Under the pieces are notes generated by a model, which was given only the letters and a program-made list of their open reading frames with translations, had not been told where the DNA came from and made no database searches. The translations under genes and the position numbers were made by a program. Shown in pieces: positions 51,996-59,656 of a stretch of DNA of 64,000 nt (position 1 is the stretch's first letter; every line of letters starts with the position of its first letter). The stretch is from Flavobacteriales bacterium (GTDB lineage Bacteria > Bacteroidota > Bacteroidia > Flavobacteriales_F > PHOS-HE28), in the NCBI GenBank assembly GCA_016715895.1, contig JADJXH010000003.1, forward strand, positions 310,001 through 374,000, given 5' to 3'.

Positions 51996-52745
51996 TCACC
52001 GCGTCAGGTACCCGCCGTCCACGGCGTGGTAGCTGCCGGTGACGAAGCTGGCCTTGTCGCTCGCGAGCCAGAGCACCAGTTCGGCCACCTCCTCCGATCG
52101 GCCAAGCCGGCCGATGGGGTGCAGCGTGGCGATACCGGCCATCTGCTCCTGGGTGAGGTTCTTGTCCAGCAGCGGCGTCTTGATGAAGCCCGGGCCCACA
52201 CTGTTCACGCGGATACCCTGGGCGGCATACTCCATGGCGGCGTTCTTGGTGAGGCCCACCACACCGTGCTTGGCGGCCACATAGGCGCTGCTGTAGGCAA
52301 AGCCCACCTGCCCCAGGATGGAAGCGATGTTGACGATGCTGCCGCCGCCGCGCTTCAGCATGGCCGGGATCTGGTAGCGCATGCCGTAGAACACGCCGTT
52401 CAGGTTCACCCCGATCACCTTCTCCCACCCGTCCAGCGGATACTCCCCCGTGGGTGCGGCGGGTCCGCCGATGCCCGCGTTGTTCACCGCCACATCCAGG
52501 CGACCGAAGGCCTTCACGGCAGCGGCCACGGCGGCTTCGCACTGCGCAGCCACCGCCACATCGTTGCGCACGGTGATCGCTTCCGCACTGGCGGCCTTCA
52601 CCCCTGTGGCCACCCGCTCCAGTCCAGCGCTGTCCACATCCGTCAACACCAGCTTCGCCCCGTGCTTCGCGAAGAGCAGCGCGCACGCTTCACCGATGCC
52701 GGATCCCGCGCCCGTGATCAGGGCCACCTTGCCGTTCAGGTCCAT
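51996..52745 (-). CDS. Short-chain dehydrogenase/reductase (SDR)
   Basis: 249 residues. The cofactor motif TGAGSGIG is at residues 11-18, NNAG near 88, catalytic Ser in NIASILG near 142 and YSSAYVAAKHG with Tyr/Lys near 155-159. The classical SDR ending (VELVLWLASDKASFVTGSYHAVDGGYLTR) is intact. The NAD(P) preference and substrate cannot be deduced. TAGGTTCG (complement of 52764-52771) is 18 bases upstream. It is divergent from kdnA. Confidence 0.88.
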   Translation of the reverse strand: MDLNGKVALITGAGSGIGEACALLFAKHGAKLVLTDVDSAGLERVATGVKAASAEAITVRNDVAVAAQCEAAVAAAVKAFGRLDVAVNNAGIGGPAAPTGEYPLDGWEKVIGVNLNGVFYGMRYQIPAMLKRGGGSIVNIASILGQVGFAYSSAYVAAKHGVVGLTKNAAMEYAAQGIRVNSVGPGFIKTPLLDKNLTQEQMAGIATLHPIGRLGRSEEVAELVLWLASDKASFVTGSYHAVDGGYLTR

Positions 52746-52826
52746 GGACGCTTTCGTTTCCGGCGAACCTAGTCCCCGCGCGCGGCGCCGACCCTGAGGA
52801 TCGTCAACCGGCCAACGGCCGCCCGC

Positions 52827-52834
52827 TACTTTTG
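52827..52834 (+). promoter_or_regulatory. Perfect Bacteroidota -7 word (TACTTTTG) for kdnA
   Basis: TACTTTTG fits TAnnTTTG exactly and lies 19 bases before the kdnA ATG. The TTG at the expected -33 position is absent (caa). Confidence 0.5.
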
Positions 52835-52853
52835 CGCCACAACCCATTCCACC

Positions 52854-54059
52854 ATGCCCGGCACGGAGCTTTTCGGAGAAGAGGAGAAGAAGGAAGTGAT
52901 GGACGTCCTGAACACCGGCGTTCTGTTCCGCTTCAACCACGACGCCCAGCGCGAGGGCCATTGGAAGGCGAAGGACTTCGAGGCCGAGGTGGCGAAGTTC
53001 TGCGGGGCCAAGTACGGCCTGGCCGTGAGCAGTGGCAGCACCGCAGTGAGCACCATGCTCGCGGCCTGTGGCGTGGGCTACGGCGACGAGGTCATCGTGC
53101 CACCCTTCACCTACATCGCCACCATCGAAGCGGTGATGCTCGCCGGGGCCCTGCCCGTCTTCGCCGAGATCGACGACACGCTCTGCATGAGCGCCGAAGG
53201 CATCCGCGCCGTCATCGGTCCGAAGACCAAGGCCGTGCTGCTCGTGCACATGTGCGGCGCCGCGGCCGACCTGGACGGCATCATGGCCGTGTGCAAGGAG
53301 CACAACGTGCAGCTCATCGAGGATAGCGCGCAGGCCCTGGGCGCCAGCTACAAGGGGAAGATGCTCGGCACCTTCGGGCGCATGGGCAGCTTCAGCTACG
53401 ACTTCTTCAAGATCAACACCTGCGGCGAAGGCGGCGTGGTGATCACCGACGACCACCAGCTGTGGGACACCGCCCAGCAGTTCACCGACCACGGCCACGA
53501 CCACATCGGCAACAACCGGGGCATGGAGCAGCACCCCATCATGGGCACCAACTTCCGCATCGGCGAGATCAACGCCGCCATCGGCCTGGCCCAAACGCGG
53601 AAGCTGCCCTACATCCTCGCCCAGCAGCGCACCCACAAGGCCATCATCAAGGAGCGCCTGTCGAAGATCCCCGGCCTGCAGTTCCGCCGCCACACCGATG
53701 AGGCCGGCGACAGCGCCACCTTCTTCCACCTGCTGCTGCCCAGCGAGCAGGTCGCCCGCGCCACTGTGAAGCTGTTCGCCGAGGCCGGCATCCCCCACGG
53801 CTACTGGTACGACAACATGTTCCACTACATCAAGCAGTGGGACCACGTGAAGAACCTCAGCATGCCCTACAAGCTGGTGGCCCACGAGCTCGGCCTCCCG
53901 CAGGACCTCAAGACCCTGACCTTCCCCAAGAGCGATGCCGTCATGAGCCGCCTCATCAGCTTCAACATCCGCGTCACCTGGAAGGCGGAGGAGCTGGATG
54001 CGATGGTGGGGAAGATGGAAGCGGCGATCGTGAAGGCGATGGAGTCCGCCTACGCTTAG
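52854..54059 (+). CDS. kdnA: 8-amino-3,8-dideoxy-alpha-D-manno-octulosonate transaminase
   Basis: 401 residues, DegT/DnrJ/EryC1-type PLP aminotransferase. PLP Lys186 lies in SYDFFKINTCGEGG; other family signatures are VPPFTYIATIEAVMLAGALPVFAEID and GHDHIGNNRGMEQHPIMGTNFRIGEINAAIGLAQ. The opening P-G-x-E-L-F-G-x-E-E-K and the specific blocks (TLCMSAEGI, ITDDHQ, FPKSDAVMSR) match the Shewanella KdnA, as recalled. KdnA aminates the 8-keto form of Kdo made by KdnB to give Kdo8N for lipopolysaccharide. The kdnB homologue lies 3.65 kb downstream on the same strand. Confidence 0.86.
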   Translation: MPGTELFGEEEKKEVMDVLNTGVLFRFNHDAQREGHWKAKDFEAEVAKFCGAKYGLAVSSGSTAVSTMLAACGVGYGDEVIVPPFTYIATIEAVMLAGALPVFAEIDDTLCMSAEGIRAVIGPKTKAVLLVHMCGAAADLDGIMAVCKEHNVQLIEDSAQALGASYKGKMLGTFGRMGSFSYDFFKINTCGEGGVVITDDHQLWDTAQQFTDHGHDHIGNNRGMEQHPIMGTNFRIGEINAAIGLAQTRKLPYILAQQRTHKAIIKERLSKIPGLQFRRHTDEAGDSATFFHLLLPSEQVARATVKLFAEAGIPHGYWYDNMFHYIKQWDHVKNLSMPYKLVAHELGLPQDLKTLTFPKSDAVMSRLISFNIRVTWKAEELDAMVGKMEAAIVKAMESAYA

Positions 54060-54108
54060 GCTTCGGCGGATGATAGGGGTGGTGGTTTAGGTCACCTACT
54101 TTGCGCCT

Positions 54109-54594
54109 ATGCGCATTGAGCGGATACCGGATGACAACCCTGTCGTGCCGGATGTCATTTGCTCAGAGAAGTCCGTTGGTGAACCTGAAGTGCATGCATC
54201 AGCGCTATTTCGAGTGCATCATTCGAGCGAGAGCTTCACATTGAGGGTTGAATGGGCCAGCGACCATTCCGCCAGAGATGTTGAGGAGTCCGACTTTCTA
54301 TTGATCCCGGAGACGGGAACGATCTTCTTCAGAACGTTGTATCAATGGGGGGTGCTCGACGTTCGGCGAGCGGCGCTCGTTCGACATGAGAAGGCGATGT
54401 ACAGGCCATTCATCAGCAGGCATGGGAGCTTTGTCGTGATCGAAGATGAACTGCAAGCGGAGTCTACGGACCTTTGGGGAAGGCACGTTCATTCAGTACC
54501 GATCGATCCACCTTGGGATGCCGTTGAGCATGATGATCGCATCGAGTATGATTGTCCGGTGTATGGCAGGCAGGTTCTCAGGCTGACCAGGTGA
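54109..54594 (+). CDS. Uncharacterised protein (161 aa) of lower G+C
   Basis: 161 residues, no signal peptide, membrane segment or known domain. It is rich in charged residues, His and Trp (HASALFRVHHSSESFTLRVEWASD). Counted over 54181-54240, 30 of 60 bases are G or C, well below the flanking kdnA gene, so it may be recently acquired. TACTTTGC lies 4 bases before the ATG. The position between kdnA and an IS110 element fits an imported gene; an immunity-type role is possible but not shown. Confidence 0.55.
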   Translation: MRIERIPDDNPVVPDVICSEKSVGEPEVHASALFRVHHSSESFTLRVEWASDHSARDVEESDFLLIPETGTIFFRTLYQWGVLDVRRAALVRHEKAMYRPFISRHGSFVVIEDELQAESTDLWGRHVHSVPIDPPWDAVEHDDRIEYDCPVYGRQVLRLTR

Positions 54595-54987
54595 TCTGTT
54601 CTCCTTGGAAAGGCGGATAGGACGTTCCGGCGCGGCCCAATGCGCCGCGCCGTCGGGCCATTCGCTCGTAGTCCTCGCCGCCCTCGCCCGGCCTTGAGCC
54701 GGGGTTCGTGCGGCTGTGGGCTACCCGCTGCTGCTCTACACTTGGACGCTTGGAAGATGAAGCATCTTCGAAGTGAACAATTCCTCCGAAGGAGGCTGAG
54801 CAGGATCACAGGTGAACCAGTCCGCTGCGAAGGTGTGATGACCTATAGCGATTATCGGTACCTGCGGTCCCTCAGGTCTGAGGCTTGGATAGAATGTGAG
54901 GCTCACGGCCTACTAGAGTTGTCAAGTTCAGGACCCGATGCTCAGCGCTCCCCCAGGGGATCGTGTGTCACCCAAAAGTAAACGAAC
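54595..54987 (+). ncRNA. Structured noncoding leader of the IS110 element; candidate bridge RNA
   Basis: No convincing ORF (a 74-codon frame from 54757 has no family resemblance). Compact stem-loops are visible: GGCGCGG/CCGCGCC (54629-54635 with 54645-54651), CCCGGC/GCCGGG (54687-54692 with 54698-54703), GAAGATG/CATCTTC (54753-54759 with 54763-54769), CCTCC/GGAGG (54783-54787 with 54791-54795) and CCTCA/TGAGG (54870-54874 with 54879-54883). IS110-group elements encode a bridge RNA in the long region 5' of the recombinase; this stretch has the right place and structure. Which part belongs to the element is not fixed. Confidence 0.45.
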
Positions 54988-56010
54988 ATGAAACACTGGA
55001 TCGGGATCGACGTGAGCAAGGCGACACTGGATGTGGCCCTGCTGGATGAACGCGGGACGCTGACCGCTGAGACCAAGGTGGAGAACACCACCAGAAGCGT
55101 GAAGACACTACTGCGTCGATGGACCAAGGAGTTCGCACCGGTCAAAGGAGAATACCTGGTGTGCCTGGAGCCCACGGGCTACTACGGCCATGCGCTGCTG
55201 GAAGTGTTGGTGGAATTGGAGATCCCCACCTGGCTTGCTCATCCCAACGACATCAAGCAGAGCATCGGAATGACCCGGGGAAAGAGCGACCGAGTGGATG
55301 CGCTCAGGATCGCCGACTACGCCCGGCGCTTCCAAGACAAGTCGCGGTTGTTCACGGCCGACCAGCTGAAGATGAACAAGCTCAAGCAGCTCCTGAGCAA
55401 GCGCCAGAACTACGTGATGCGCAAGACCATGCACCAGCGGCAGATCAAGGACATGAACAAGCTCATGGACAAGGACCTGCGCGGGCCGTTCACCCGGTTC
55501 GATAAGGCACAGATCAAAGCGCTGGACAAGGCGATCAAGGAACTGGAAGGCATGATCGAGGACACCATCAACGCGGAGCCCGAGTTGAGCAAGCGCTTCG
55601 AACTGCTGAAGTCCGTGGAAGGCGTTGGGCTCATTCTGGGCTCACATCTGCGGGCCCTCACCGACGGCTTCACGCGATTCACCTCACCGCGACAGCTAGC
55701 TTGCCATGCCGGATGCGCACCCTTCGAGAACAGGTCAGGCACCAGCATCAGAGGGCGCACCCGCGTATCGCACAATGCCAACCATACGCTCAAGGCCCTG
55801 CTGCATGTCTCGGTGGTCGGGCTCATCCGGTTCCCTGGTGAGTTCCGCGCCTACTACGACCGCAAAGTGGCCGAGGGCAAACACAAGATGCTTGTCTTCA
55901 ACGCCATGCGCAACAAACTCATCCACCGCGTCTGTGCCGTGATCCGAAAGGGAGTGCCTTACGAGATACGAACACCCCTTGCACACGTCATAGAATAATC
56001 CCTAACGCGG
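54940..56010 (+). mobile_element. IS110-family element (ends approximate)
   Basis: Contains one complete IS110-type recombinase. IS110 elements lack clear terminal inverted repeats, so the ends are not certain. The right end is probably close to the stop, since only about 25 bases separate it from the 31-base repeat at 56025. The left end may lie much further upstream than given, because the structured leader at 54595-54987 probably belongs to it. Confidence 0.7.
54988..55998 (+). CDS. IS110-family recombinase (transposase)
   Basis: 336 residues. The N-terminal RuvC-like DEDD domain begins WIGIDVSKATLDVALLDERG (first Asp), with LEPTGYYG (Glu) and KSDRVDALRIADYA (Asp pair); a coiled-coil helical region follows, and the C-terminal Transposase_20 domain has VEGVGLILGSHL, FTSPRQLACHAGCAPFENRSG and the Ser-containing RVSHNANHTLKALLH. 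It catalyses excision and RNA-guided integration. Complete and uninterrupted. Confidence 0.93.
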   Translation: MKHWIGIDVSKATLDVALLDERGTLTAETKVENTTRSVKTLLRRWTKEFAPVKGEYLVCLEPTGYYGHALLEVLVELEIPTWLAHPNDIKQSIGMTRGKSDRVDALRIADYARRFQDKSRLFTADQLKMNKLKQLLSKRQNYVMRKTMHQRQIKDMNKLMDKDLRGPFTRFDKAQIKALDKAIKELEGMIEDTINAEPELSKRFELLKSVEGVGLILGSHLRALTDGFTRFTSPRQLACHAGCAPFENRSGTSIRGRTRVSHNANHTLKALLHVSVVGLIRFPGEFRAYYDRKVAEGKHKMLVFNAMRNKLIHRVCAVIRKGVPYEIRTPLAHVIE

Positions 56011-56024
56011 AATGCCGGCTGCAT

Positions 56025-56055
56025 CATCTGTGTCCATCCGTGTCCATCTGTGGTT
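56025..56055 (+). repeat. 31-base CATCTGTG...GTGGTT repeat, isolated copy
   Basis: Reads catctgtgtccatccgtgtc then catctgtggtt. Further copies lie at 60371-60400 (inverted), 60791, 60890 and 60950. It is immediately downstream of the IS110 element and before the DoxX-like gene. Confidence 0.7.
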
Positions 56056-56063
56056 CGCTGCAT

Positions 56064-56480
56064 TCACCCCGTGTACACCCACATCCCACCCGCGCACAGC
56101 AGGAAGTAGGGCACCAGGCTCGCGGCCCCCGCGTAGTCCTTTGCCACGCGCTGGCCGAAGAAGAGCAGGGTGATCGCCAACGCCCCCAAGGTGCACCCCC
56201 AGGCCCCCAGGGTCGGGTCGCCGTGGAGGCCGACCTGCAACAGGCCGATCGCGGCGCACGCCCCGGCCGACAGTTCAATGGCCGTGATCACCGGCAGCAG
56301 CAGCGGCACCGTGCCCTTCAGCGGCGACTTCGCGAAGTGGCCGGTCAGCCAGGCCAGGTTCCCTTTCCAGTCCAGGGCCTTGTCCAGCCCCGATTGCAGG
56401 AAGAGGATGGCCACCATGGCGGTGAAGGCCATGCGCAGCAGGTCGATGCCGGTGTAGCCGAACAGGATGCCCGATTCCAT
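56064..56480 (-). CDS. DoxX-family membrane protein
   Basis: 138 residues with four transmembrane helices (about 12-30, 60-80, 85-107, 115-133). The segment AILFLQSGLDKALDWKGNLAWLTGHFAKSPL after helix 1 is the usual DoxX signature (helix-'F-x-x-G-x-x-K'). DoxX proteins are linked to oxidative stress or as subunits of membrane oxidoreductases; the exact role is unknown. ATG at 56480 was preferred over a 37-codon longer start. Confidence 0.75.
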   Translation of the reverse strand: MESGILFGYTGIDLLRMAFTAMVAILFLQSGLDKALDWKGNLAWLTGHFAKSPLKGTVPLLLPVITAIELSAGACAAIGLLQVGLHGDPTLGAWGCTLGALAITLLFFGQRVAKDYAGAASLVPYFLLCAGGMWVYTG

Positions 56481-56611
56481 GGCGTGAAGGTGCGGGTTCC
56501 GATGACAAAACGAGGCATTCCCACGGCTCGTTCGATCTGAGCCGGAAATGGGGCGGTGGATGAACATCCGGGGTGGGCGATCTCCCAACACGGTACTTGT
56601 TCAGATCCTGA

Positions 56612-57550
56612 TCATGGCAAGATGAACCGTCCGTGGCCCGTGCCATGGTCACCCGACCAGCTCAGGATGTATGCGCCTTTTGGGAGTTGGCTCACATCCA
56701 GCCCGCCATCCGACATGGACCGGCCATGGGAGACGGTCTTCCCATGGACGTCCCGGATCATCCAGGTGGCATTCGGCTCCATTGACCTCACCCCGACCCG
56801 AGCGCCGTTGGCATCCAGCCAGATCATGGCTTCTGAAGTGGGGCTGTCCTCACTGATGGACAGGGGTGAGGTGTCCGCGCTTATGTCGAGGTTGTCAAAA
56901 GCGGCATACCCTGATGCTTGAAGGTCGATCAGCACGGTGACCGTCCCATTGGAGGAGGCGCTAACGTCCAGAGCGGCACCGACGGTGGTCCAATTGAAGG
57001 AGAATGGATCCGAAGAAGGGGGGCCACCGGTCAGCGTGGCATCATCCAACACCATACCGGGCGAATTGATGTTGAACGCACCCGAGGGCGTGTCGAACAC
57101 GGTCACCTGGAAGATGGGAGCGGCCGTTCCGAACGGGGCACCACAACCGGAGACTTCGATGCCCGAAATGTCCATTGTCAGGTTCACATAGGGAAGACCG
57201 TCGCTGTCCAGTGTCAAGGCCGCTTTGTCATTCTGTTGGGCCGTCTGAAGCCCAATGCAGTAATCACCGCCGATGCCGGCCTGGTCGGTATACACATTAC
57301 CGGGACCATTGATCAACAAGGTCTCAACAGTAAAGGTCTGTGCCCAATTGCCACCGCCTCCTGTCCCACCACCTGTGCCGGCCCAAAGATCGTTCACTGC
57401 CTGCTGGCTGATGTCCGTACCGCACGCGGCGGTGGTCACGGCCATGTTCGGGCTCGTGAAAGCGTTCGAATACAACGTGATGGTCTGGGCGACCAGCGGG
57501 GTCGTCAAAGCGAACGGGGTACCAATGGTGAAAAGGTAGATGTGACGCAT
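56612..57550 (-). CDS. Secreted T9SS type-A protein with a lectin/CUB-like beta domain
   Basis: 312 residues with a signal peptide (IYLFTIGTPFALTTPLVAQ). The mature region is a single beta-sandwich-like domain (DKAALTLDSDGLPYVNLTMDISGIEV ... VLIDLQASGYAAFDNLDISAD), probably carbohydrate or matrix binding, followed by a type-A T9SS tail (SEAMIWLDANGARVGVRSMEP ... GLDVSQLPKGAYILSWSGDHGTGHGRFILP). ATG at 57550 precedes the signal; a TACTTTGT word (complement of 57567-57574) lies about 16 bases upstream. Located between the IS110 element and kdnB. Confidence 0.72.
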   Translation of the reverse strand: MRHIYLFTIGTPFALTTPLVAQTITLYSNAFTSPNMAVTTAACGTDISQQAVNDLWAGTGGGTGGGGNWAQTFTVETLLINGPGNVYTDQAGIGGDYCIGLQTAQQNDKAALTLDSDGLPYVNLTMDISGIEVSGCGAPFGTAAPIFQVTVFDTPSGAFNINSPGMVLDDATLTGGPPSSDPFSFNWTTVGAALDVSASSNGTVTVLIDLQASGYAAFDNLDISADTSPLSISEDSPTSEAMIWLDANGARVGVRSMEPNATWMIRDVHGKTVSHGRSMSDGGLDVSQLPKGAYILSWSGDHGTGHGRFILP

Positions 57551-57710
57551 GGTGGTCTCATTTTTCACAAAGTAAGACTAGGAATGGCCATTGTTCCCCG
57601 AGCCTGTGCTCCCGAAGAATATGGATGGACATGCATCGCGTACTTCTTCGGACCAACTGGCGGAGCGGCTTGGACCGGTCACATCGTCCCAACCGCTTTC
57701 CTTTGTGGCC

Positions 57711-58793
57711 ATGCACCTCTTCCGGAATTTCAAGTCCGTCACCAAGACCTGCTACGGCCGCGGCAGCTTCGGCAAGCTGGGCGAGATCCTTGAGCCGCAC
57801 CGCAACACGGGCAAGGGCTTCATGGTCTTCCTGGTGGACCACTACTTCCAGGACAAGACCGACTTCCTCGCCCGCATCCCGAAGCAGGAGGGCGACGAGC
57901 TCATCTTCTGCAGCACGAAGAAGGAGCCGAGCACCGAGCAGATCGATGGGCTGCGCGACGACATCCTTGGGCGCCGCGGCCTTCCTGCCGGTGTGGTGGG
58001 CGTCGGTGGCGGCAACGTGATGGACGTGGCCAAGGCGCTCTCGCTCATGTTCACCAACGCGGGCAGCAGCGTGCAGTACCAGGGCCTCAACCTGATCAAG
58101 AAGCCCGGCATCTACCATTGCGGCGTGCCCACCATCAGTGGCACCGGGGCGGAGGTGAGCATGACCGCCGTGCTCACCGGCCCCGTGAAGAAGCTCGGCC
58201 TCAAGTGCGACTGGACCGTCTTCGACCAGATCGTGCTAGACCCGGACCTCATCGCCTCCGTGCCCACCGACCAGTGGTTCTACACGGGCATGGACACCTA
58301 CATCCACAGCGTGGAAGCCATCACCGGCACCAAGAAGAACACCTTCGCCGAGGCCTACAGCGAGAAGGCGCTCGACCTATGCCGCGAGGTGTACCTGAAG
58401 CGCGACCGCAGCGACCCCAAGAGCGACGAGCTGCTGATGGTGGCCAGCTACATGGGTGGCCTCAGCCTCACCTACAGCGAGGTGGGCGTGTGCCACGCGC
58501 TGAGCTACGGCCTGGGCAAGGTGCTGGAGATGCACCACTGCTTCGCGAACTGCGTGGCCTTCAACCAGCTGGAGGACGTGTATGGCGAATACGTGCAGGA
58601 GTTCAAGCACATGGTGAAGGAGCGCGGCGTGAACCTGGCCGCCAACCTCAGCAAGGACTGGGACGAGAAGACCCTCGACGCCATGGCCGAAGTGGCCTAC
58701 AACCTGCCGCACATGTGGGACCACGCCTTCGGCCCGGACTGGCAGCAGGTGCTGGACCGCGAGCGGATCAAGGGGTGGTACAGGCGGATGTGA
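57711..58793 (+). CDS. kdnB: 3-deoxy-alpha-D-manno-octulosonate 8-oxidase
   Basis: 360 residues, iron-containing alcohol dehydrogenase family. The NAD-binding glycine loop is VVGVGGGNVMDVAKALSLM near residue 102, and metal ligands are found in QWFYTGMDTYIHSVEA (Asp/His) and GVCHALSYGLG (His). Particular blocks (GVPTISGTGAEVSMTAVLTGPVKKLGLKCDWTVFDQIVLDPDLI) match the Shewanella KdnB, as recalled. It oxidises C8 of Kdo for amination by KdnA. A TTCCTTTG word (57698-57705) lies 5 bases before the ATG. Both kdn genes point the same way but do not form one operon here. Confidence 0.84.
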   Translation: MHLFRNFKSVTKTCYGRGSFGKLGEILEPHRNTGKGFMVFLVDHYFQDKTDFLARIPKQEGDELIFCSTKKEPSTEQIDGLRDDILGRRGLPAGVVGVGGGNVMDVAKALSLMFTNAGSSVQYQGLNLIKKPGIYHCGVPTISGTGAEVSMTAVLTGPVKKLGLKCDWTVFDQIVLDPDLIASVPTDQWFYTGMDTYIHSVEAITGTKKNTFAEAYSEKALDLCREVYLKRDRSDPKSDELLMVASYMGGLSLTYSEVGVCHALSYGLGKVLEMHHCFANCVAFNQLEDVYGEYVQEFKHMVKERGVNLAANLSKDWDEKTLDAMAEVAYNLPHMWDHAFGPDWQQVLDRERIKGWYRRM

Positions 58794-58796
58794 GTC

Positions 58797-58885
58797 CGAT
58801 CAGAGGATCAGCGAATGAGATGATCAGTGAATGGACCTCTGCGGCGATCATCATCTGATCTTCTGATCAACTCATTATCCGATCA
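58797..58885. repeat. GATCAG-word palindromic stretch
   Basis: Many gatcag/ctgatc words in both orientations (gatcagaggatcag ... ctgatcttctgatc) form an imperfect hairpin between kdnB and the convergent cupin gene. Same building style as the gagtggcgagt and gtgaatgg hairpins. Confidence 0.5.
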
Positions 58886-59218
58886 ACCCAAGAACGCCCC
58901 ATCCACCACAAGCATCTTCACCGGGCCGTTGGTGCGCGACCGGTGCGAACTGAGCCCGTCGCTGACGTGATAGGACATGCCGGCCTGTAGCACGTTCACC
59001 GTCCCGTCTTCGTGCTCGTTGATCAGTTCGCCTTCCAGCACGAAGACCAGGTGTCCGAGCTGGCACCAATGGTCGGTGAGGTAGCCTGCTGAATACTCCA
59101 CCATCCGAATACGCAACCCTTGGTGCTGCACGGTGCGCATGGTGGCCGTGCCGGTGGTGCCGTTCACCGTGGTGGTCGGCAGCTGTGACCAGTCAATGGT
59201 TTCGAAGGGGATCTGCAT
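58883..59218 (-). CDS. DHCW-motif cupin fold protein
   Basis: 111 residues. Single cupin domain with the D-H-W-C segment (Asp49, His50, Trp51, Cys52) and a following GHLVFVLEGELINEHEDGTV, then SYHVSDGLSSHRSRT near the end, matching a small Bacteroidota/Proteobacteria cupin family named for a similar motif. Metal binding by His50, His56 and a Glu is probable; activity unknown. Confidence 0.75.
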   Translation of the reverse strand: MQIPFETIDWSQLPTTTVNGTTGTATMRTVQHQGLRIRMVEYSAGYLTDHWCQLGHLVFVLEGELINEHEDGTVNVLQAGMSYHVSDGLSSHRSRTNGPVKMLVVDGAFLG

Positions 59219-59238
59219 TCAGTGATCAGTTGTCGTTC

Positions 59239-59616
59239 CTAAAATGGCGCCGCCAGCGCGATCACATGGCCGTCCGGGTCGGCGAAGTAGGCCACCCGGT
59301 CGCCCCAGTCTCGGTCGGTGGCGGGGGAGACCGCGGTAAGACCGGCCTGCACCGCTCGCGCGATCGCCGCATCCAGGTCATCCACGCGCAGGTAGAGCTC
59401 GCAACGCGGCACACCATGCCCGGCATCGGGGTGGGGCAGGGCGGGCGTAATGATGCGGGCGATGCCGCTGGCAGGCATCAGGCCCAGCGTGCAGCCGCCC
59501 AGGTCGAACTCGGTCATGCCCGGCACGTCGAGCACCGGTTCACGGTCCAGCAACAACCGGTACAGGTCGCGGCTGCGCTGCTGGTCCTGCACGTAGAGGA
59601 TGAACTCGGCCTGCAT
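59239..59616 (-). CDS. VOC (glyoxalase/bleomycin-resistance fold) protein
   Basis: 125 residues: one vicinal-oxygen-chelate module pair. MQAEFILYVQDQQRSRDLYRLLLDREPVLDVPGMTEFDLGGCTLGLMP and the closing RVAYFADPDGHVIALAAP are the fold's standard strands. The metal-ligand Glu/His set is only partly obvious, so catalysis is uncertain. CATCTTTG (complement of 59622-59629) lies 5 bases before the ATG. Divergent from the Lgt-like gene with only about 40 bases between starts. Confidence 0.8.
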   Translation of the reverse strand: MQAEFILYVQDQQRSRDLYRLLLDREPVLDVPGMTEFDLGGCTLGLMPASGIARIITPALPHPDAGHGVPRCELYLRVDDLDAAIARAVQAGLTAVSPATDRDWGDRVAYFADPDGHVIALAAPF

Positions 59617-59656
59617 CGCTTCAAAGATGGCGTTCCTCCCCATCTTCGGCGCGGCG

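Noticed and set aside
54757..54981. 74-codon ORF starting MKHLRSEQFLRRR before the IS110 recombinase
   Set aside because: No family resemblance, and the same bases form several perfect stem-loops; treated as part of a structured noncoding leader.
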